From contig CAZFJW010000046.1 of NCBI GenBank assembly GCA_964519355.1, positions 1-9,964 of the forward strand: a stretch of 9,964 bases of DNA. The letters run 5' to 3'. The position numbers and the translations under genes were made by a program. The notes under the pieces were generated by a model, which saw only the letters and a list, made by a program, of their open reading frames with translations, was not told where the DNA came from and searched no databases. Shown piece after piece: positions 7,371 through 9,964 of this stretch; the first letter of the stretch is position 1; each line of letters starts with the position of its first letter. The stretch comes from CAZBEA01 sp964519355 (GTDB lineage: Bacteria > Patescibacteriota > Microgenomatia > Levybacterales > GWA1-39-11).

Positions 7371-7379
7371 ATTCTACCA
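7371..7379 (-). promoter_or_regulatory. Extended -10 promoter of polX
   Basis: Minus strand TGG-TAGAAT (7379-7371), 12 nt before the polX ATG. The spacer holds TATAAA too close to the ATG to act as a -10. Weak or absent -35. Divergent from the tRNA-Asp promoter; the two share the 72-bp intergenic region. A leader of about 6 nt is predicted, too short for a ribosome binding site. Confidence 0.45.
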
Positions 7380-7388
7380 AAAGTCGTA

Positions 7389-7417
7389 TTGACTGAGCCT
7401 TGGGTATCTGCTACCAT
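7389..7417 (+). promoter_or_regulatory. Promoter of tRNA-Asp and the LysM gene
   Basis: TTGACT (7389-7394), 17-bp spacer, TACCAT (7412-7417) with TGc extension at 7409-7411. The expected start near 7424 gives a leader of about 7 nt before the tRNA. No T-rich terminator follows the tRNA, so transcription probably continues into the LysM gene. Confidence 0.6.
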
Positions 7418-7430
7418 ACTACCACTTAGT

Positions 7431-7504
7431 GGGGGCGTAGCTCAATTGGTTAGAGCGCTTCCCTGTCACGGAAGAGGTCGCGGGTTCGAGTCCCGTCGCT
7501 CCCG
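7431..7504 (+). tRNA. tRNA-Asp (anticodon GTC)
   Basis: Complete cloverleaf of 74 nt. Acceptor GGGGGCG pairs with CGCTCCC (one G-U). D arm GCTC/GAGC. Anticodon stem CTTCC/GGAAG encloses CTGTCAC, anticodon GTC. T arm GCGGG/CCCGT with loop TTCGAGT. The discriminator is G73, as expected for tRNA-Asp. CCA is not encoded (CTT follows), so it must be added by the nucleotidyltransferase. The LysM gene begins 40 nt downstream on the same strand. Confidence 0.97.
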
Positions 7505-7530
7505 CTTACTCCACTTACCACTGCCCAGAA

Positions 7531-7536
7531 AGGAGG
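7531..7536 (+). promoter_or_regulatory. Shine-Dalgarno site of the LysM gene
   Basis: AGGAGG, 8 nt before the ATG at 7545. It fixes the start of the LysM gene downstream of the tRNA rather than at an upstream in-frame codon. It is the only strong Shine-Dalgarno in the window and shows that the organism uses this mechanism. Confidence 0.85.
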
Positions 7537-7544
7537 ACCATATA

Positions 7545-8180
7545 ATGGCAAAGAAAAAAACCACAAAAACCGCACGTTCTACAAGAATGAATATCGCAGA
7601 AATGTCAGATTATTCAGCACCAAAGTCATATGTTAGTCTTGCATACGGAATTATTACTGTAGTTGTTTTATTTGTAATTGTATTTTTAGGAATTAGATCC
7701 ATTGCACAAAAAAACAAAGGAGAGATTTCTGATGATGCAACCAATATCGAAACAATTTCTAATATTTCTGAAAGCTACGTAGTTCAGGGAGGAGAAACCC
7801 TTTTCAGCATTGCTGAAAAATTCTATCAGAATGGAGAACTCTGGCCAACAATTGCAGCTGAAAATAAGATTCAAAATCCAAATGCATTAGAAAAAGGCAC
7901 AAAGCTTAATATTCCAAAATCAGAAACTTCCGCAATGGAAGTAACTGAAGAAAAAATAGACCAAGCACCTGTGCAAGAAGACAAGCCAGTTACACAAACT
8001 GTACCTGTCCAGGATAAAATTACAGCAAACACTTATACAGTAGTTCGAGGAGACAATCTTTGGAATATTGCAGTAAGGGCATATGGTGATGGATTTAAAT
8101 GGACAGAAATTGCAAAGGCAAACAATCTTGTTAATCCAAGTCTTATTCACTCAGGAAACGTGTTCAAATTACCAAGGTAG
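7545..8180 (+). CDS. Membrane-anchored protein with two LysM domains
   Basis: 211-residue protein: basic cytoplasmic N-terminus (MAKKKTTKTARSTR), one membrane helix (about 29-51, SLAYGIITVVVLFVIVFLGI), then an outside part with two LysM domains. LysM1 is about 78-124 (YVVQGGETLFSIAEKFY to LNIP) and LysM2 about 163-210 (YTVVRGDNLWNIAVRAY to FKLP), joined by an acidic, Pro/Thr/Gln-rich linker (125-161). LysM binds N-acetylglucosamine-containing glycans, so the protein probably anchors to or senses peptidoglycan; no catalytic domain is present. The start is set by AGGAGG at 7531 and by the tRNA just upstream; an open frame extends back through the tRNA but is not coding. The stop is TAG. Probably co-transcribed with tRNA-Asp. 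Confidence 0.92.
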   Translation: MAKKKTTKTARSTRMNIAEMSDYSAPKSYVSLAYGIITVVVLFVIVFLGIRSIAQKNKGEISDDATNIETISNISESYVVQGGETLFSIAEKFYQNGELWPTIAAENKIQNPNALEKGTKLNIPKSETSAMEVTEEKIDQAPVQEDKPVTQTVPVQDKITANTYTVVRGDNLWNIAVRAYGDGFKWTEIAKANNLVNPSLIHSGNVFKLPR

Positions 8181-8186
8181 TATTTC

Positions 8187-8221
8187 TTGGGAAGAACGTT
8201 CCAACATCTTTTAAAGAGATG
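8187..8221 (+). repeat. Two adjacent hairpins after the LysM gene
   Basis: Stem 1: TTGGGA (8187-8192) with TTCCAA (8199-8204), 6 pairs with one G-U; it contains the palindrome GAACGTTC (8194-8201). Stem 2 follows without a gap: CATCTTT (8205-8211) with AAGAGATG (outer bases 8215-8221), 7 pairs with one G-U and a 3-nt loop. Neither is followed by a T-run, so a standard intrinsic terminator is not supported. They may mark the 3' end of the LysM transcript or a processing site. A weaker TCCT/AGGA pair lies at 8226-8239. Confidence 0.4.
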
Positions 8222-8253
8222 TAGATCCTTCTCGTAGGAAAGTGATTGACGTC

Positions 8254-8270
8254 TTGAAATCATATTTCAA
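8254..8270. repeat. Perfect inverted repeat over the tRNA-Gly -35
   Basis: TTGAAAT-cat-ATTTCAA: two 7-bp arms with a 3-bp centre. It covers the -35 and half of the spacer, a position where a bound repressor would block polymerase. AT-rich, so chance is possible; the other promoters of the window show no such palindrome. Confidence 0.45.
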
Positions 8271-8282
8271 TGCGTGTAATCT
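8254..8282 (+). promoter_or_regulatory. Promoter of tRNA-Gly
   Basis: TTGAAA (8254-8259), 17-bp spacer, TAATCT (8277-8282). Start expected near 8289, about 5 nt before the tRNA. An alternative -35, TTGACG at 8246-8251, is too far from the -10. The -35 lies in a perfect inverted repeat, listed separately. Confidence 0.6.
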
Positions 8283-8293
8283 AAAAGACAAAT

Positions 8294-8365
8294 GCGAGAG
8301 TAGTTCAGTGGTAGAATGCTTCCTTCCCAAGGAAGAGGTCGCCGGTTCAAATCCGGTCTCTCGCT
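8294..8365 (+). tRNA. tRNA-Gly (anticodon CCC)
   Basis: 72-nt cloverleaf. Acceptor GCGAGAG/CTCTCGC is fully paired; D arm GTTC/GAAT (one G-U); anticodon stem CTTCC/GGAAG encloses TTCCCAA, anticodon CCC. T arm GCCGG/CCGGT with loop TTCAAAT. Discriminator T73, as expected for glycine. CCA is not encoded. Its last base is also the last base of the stop codon of the convergent glycosyltransferase gene. The anticodon stem and the following GGAAGAGGTCGC are identical to tRNA-Asp upstream. Confidence 0.96.
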
Positions 8366-9849
8366 CACTGTGTTATTTTGAACACAAGCCTTCCACTAAT
8401 TGTAGTACCCAAGGTGTATTTCTGGAGGATAAAGGATTCGATTGTGGGATTAATTCCCCTTAATTCTCCATCAACGATAATAAGTGATGGCGAATTTTGT
8501 GAAAGTTCTTGAAGAAGAATTTTTAGATTTTTACCCTCAACATTTCTTGTTTCTATTGTATTAAACCTGCTGGGACTTTTTCGTTCAGATAGAAAATAAA
8601 GAATCGGGGTCATTCCATAATTAAATATATACTCTCCCCTCGTTGTACTGTTTGAAAGATAGTTGGCTGTTGTATTAAATATTGCGGCATCAGAAGGATG
8701 TACCAGAATTCTTGCTCTTGAAGAAGTAAGAAGGGTGTCGTTAGTATAAAGAGGCGCAAACCATTTGTAGTAGTTTCTGAAAATTCCGTTGTAGATTCCA
8801 AGTATAAGAAGAATAATAATCGGTCCTGTTAAGATTTTTCCAGTAAATTTATAGTCCCAAAGGATGTATAGTGATCCAATGCTCAGTGATGACAGTGCAA
8901 TAAGAGGCGTGATATGAATAGTATCCATAGTAGGTTGAAATCCGACAAGATAAAAAAGAGATGAAAGAAGGGCTGCAAAAAATAAAATTGACCTTTTTTT
9001 GATAGCCATAAAAGCAGCGAGAAGAGATACAAAAAGAGGCATGCTATAAAATGCAATTTTGCCGATTTTGTAAAATAGCGGAGCAGGGTACGTCCAGGCA
9101 TTTGCGTATGATGGTCCGTGTTCGGCAATACTTTCAATTATTAAGAAAGAGTACATTTCACTTAAAAAAGCAGTAAAAGACGATGTCGTCAAAAGATAGG
9201 CAAGCATTGCAGTAAAAATTCCTAATATTCCCAAAACTAAGAAAAGAGCATGCTTGGGTTTTTTTGATTTTAGTAAGTAAAGAAGCAGAATGAATACATG
9301 TAGAAAAACCATAAAGCCGAAGTTCTGTTTGGATAAAAGAATGAGTGCGGCAGTAATCCCAGCTGCGAAAAATAGTTTATTACCATTTTTCATTTTTTTT
9401 GACTTAATCCCTTTTAATACAAAATATGAATATATGATTCCAAGCTCGATTGAAATGAGTGTTGGCGAAAGATAATTGGTTTGGAGTGGTCCCCAAATCA
9501 GAAAAAAAATCACAATTCCAATCAAAAATTTTCTTGGAACATCCATAAGATATAGTGTTTTGGAAAGAAACACTGTAGTAAAAGACGCAATAAGGAGCGC
9601 AAGGATACGTTCTGCAAGAATTGATACTCCAAATAAAGAAAATGAAAGTGTTCCCAGAAATGCTGTAAGGGGCGTATAGAGATATTGAAAATCCCTATAT
9701 GGAATATCACCCTGGAAAATTCTCCATGCACCGTACAACACCCAGCCTTCATCCTGAGGATTGAGCCCCCGTATAAAAACATGTAAAAGCAAACATGCTG
9801 TAATTGTAAAAATTCCAATTTCTGTTTTATATTTTTTAACAAAATCCAT
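8365..9849 (-). CDS. Multi-spanning membrane protein, probable GT-C type glycosyltransferase
   Basis: 494-residue integral membrane protein with about 11-12 hydrophobic helices between residues 11 and 354, then a soluble C-terminal region of about 130 residues. After the first helix comes NPQDEGWVLYGAWRIFQGDIPYRDF (residues 30-54), with Asp33-Glu34 in the first extracytoplasmic loop. This matches the acidic loop motif and GxxPYRDF pattern of PMT/ArnT-like (GT39/GT83-related) GT-C enzymes, which use polyprenyl-phosphate sugars on the outer face of the membrane. Donor and acceptor cannot be told from the sequence, and specific family assignment is tentative. The start at 9849 follows an extended -10 box by 6 nt, again without Shine-Dalgarno. 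The gene converges on tRNA-Gly, and its TGA stop overlaps the tRNA by one base. Confidence 0.82.
   Translation of the reverse strand: MDFVKKYKTEIGIFTITACLLLHVFIRGLNPQDEGWVLYGAWRIFQGDIPYRDFQYLYTPLTAFLGTLSFSLFGVSILAERILALLIASFTTVFLSKTLYLMDVPRKFLIGIVIFFLIWGPLQTNYLSPTLISIELGIIYSYFVLKGIKSKKMKNGNKLFFAAGITAALILLSKQNFGFMVFLHVFILLLYLLKSKKPKHALFLVLGILGIFTAMLAYLLTTSSFTAFLSEMYSFLIIESIAEHGPSYANAWTYPAPLFYKIGKIAFYSMPLFVSLLAAFMAIKKRSILFFAALLSSLFYLVGFQPTMDTIHITPLIALSSLSIGSLYILWDYKFTGKILTGPIIILLILGIYNGIFRNYYKWFAPLYTNDTLLTSSRARILVHPSDAAIFNTTANYLSNSTTRGEYIFNYGMTPILYFLSERKSPSRFNTIETRNVEGKNLKILLQELSQNSPSLIIVDGELRGINPTIESFILQKYTLGTTISGRLVFKITQ
8369..8386. repeat. Small inverted repeat at the convergent gene ends
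   Basis: TGTGTT (8369-8374) and AACACA (8381-8386) with a 6-nt loop, 3 nt beyond tRNA-Gly and inside the last codons of the glycosyltransferase gene. No T-run on either strand, so at best a weak bidirectional end signal. Confidence 0.3.
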
Positions 9850-9855
9850 GATGAT

Positions 9856-9864
9856 GTTATAACA
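9856..9864 (-). promoter_or_regulatory. Extended -10 promoter of the glycosyltransferase gene
   Basis: Minus strand TGT-TATAAC (9864-9856), 6 nt (ATCATC) before the ATG, the leaderless spacing seen at gatC and the asparaginase-like gene. The best -35 is a weak TTTTCA at 18 bp. Confidence 0.55.
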
Positions 9865-9895
9865 CAGAGAATTTATATATGAAAATTTCTCATGG

Positions 9896-9924
9896 TTGAC
9901 CAGATATGTTCAATTTGATAATAT
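9896..9924 (+). promoter_or_regulatory. Strong promoter reading out of the window
   Basis: TTGACC (9896-9901), 17-bp spacer, TAATAT (9919-9924) with TGa extension at 9916-9918. Divergent from the glycosyltransferase promoter. The downstream unit lies almost entirely outside the window. Confidence 0.65.
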
Positions 9925-9929
9925 AAATC

Positions 9930-9964
9930 GTGCCGCAGAAAAATTCACACACGAAATATATTTT
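9930..9964 (+). CDS. Possible start of a leaderless GTG gene (partial)
   Basis: GTG begins 5 nt after the -10 box of the plus-strand promoter and opens a frame without stop to the window edge (MPQKNSHTKYI, 11 codons). The position mirrors the leaderless starts on the other strand, but eleven codons cannot prove coding, and the true start or an RNA gene could lie beyond the window. Confidence 0.3.
   Translation, partial: MPQKNSHTKYI

Noticed and set aside
7335..7544. In-frame upstream extension of the LysM gene to 7335
   Set aside because: It runs through the whole tRNA-Asp and has no homology; the AGGAGG at 7531 sets the start at 7545.
7541..7546. TATAAT just before the LysM start
   Set aside because: It overlaps the ATG itself, so it cannot direct a transcript containing that start; the Shine-Dalgarno explains the site.
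7465..8350. Shared GGAAGAGGTCGC in both tRNAs as a possible attachment site or recent duplication
   Set aside because: The match is limited to the anticodon stem, variable loop and T-arm start, which are commonly alike in tRNAs; no integrase or flanking repeat is present.
8242..8463. Plus-strand open frame of 73 codons
   Set aside because: It reads through tRNA-Gly and the antisense end of the glycosyltransferase gene; no ribosome site or recognisable protein.
1..9964. Recoded TGA (code 25) as in some CPR lineages
   Set aside because: TGA ends murT, gatD, polX and the glycosyltransferase at the expected protein lengths, and no internal TGA is needed to keep any gene open.

Overview
The window most likely comes from a small-genome bacterium of the Patescibacteria/CPR type, possibly Microgenomates-like. 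This is an inference from AT-rich, tightly packed genes, a MurT/GatD pair, a half-size asparaginase-like protein, tRNA genes without an encoded CCA, and a DEG-type membrane glycosyltransferase. The code looks standard: TAA, TAG and TGA are all used as stops (TGA ends murT, gatD, polX and the glycosyltransferase), so TGA is not recoded. No mobile element, CRISPR array or recent insertion is visible.

Layout. From 7358 down to 1, eight genes lie head to tail on the minus strand: polX, lemA, htpX, murT, gatD, a half-length asparaginase-like gene, gatC and gatA (cut by the window edge). From 7431 to 8365 the plus strand carries tRNA-Asp(GTC), a membrane-anchored double-LysM protein gene and tRNA-Gly(CCC). 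A large membrane glycosyltransferase-like gene (9849 to 8365, minus) converges on tRNA-Gly and shares one base with it. The last 115 bases hold a strong plus-strand promoter and perhaps the first codons of a leaderless gene.

Functions. polX is a DNA repair polymerase with a PHP nuclease domain. lemA and htpX are a common membrane/proteostasis neighbour pair. MurT/GatD amidates D-glutamate of the peptidoglycan precursor. GatC/GatA are subunits of the tRNA-dependent amidotransferase; gatB is not in the window. The LysM protein and the glycosyltransferase are envelope-related.

Most interesting signal. Although the minus-strand array looks like one operon, most of its genes have a private -10 box ending 6 to 8 nt before the ATG, the geometry of leaderless mRNAs: gatC (TATAAT, N6, with a 17-bp spaced -35), asparaginase-like (TGaTATAAT, N6), murT (TATAAT, N7), htpX (TGaTATAAT, N8), lemA (TTGACA-17-TAAAAA, N7). 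The glycosyltransferase has TGtTATAAC, N6. The only two junctions without this box are murT-gatD (4-bp ATGA overlap) and gatC-gatA (5-bp gap), each joining subunits of one enzyme. The only gene with a strong Shine-Dalgarno (AGGAGG) is the LysM gene, which lies downstream of a tRNA and so cannot easily be leaderless. This suggests two modes of translation initiation and a pseudo-operon of individually promoted genes.
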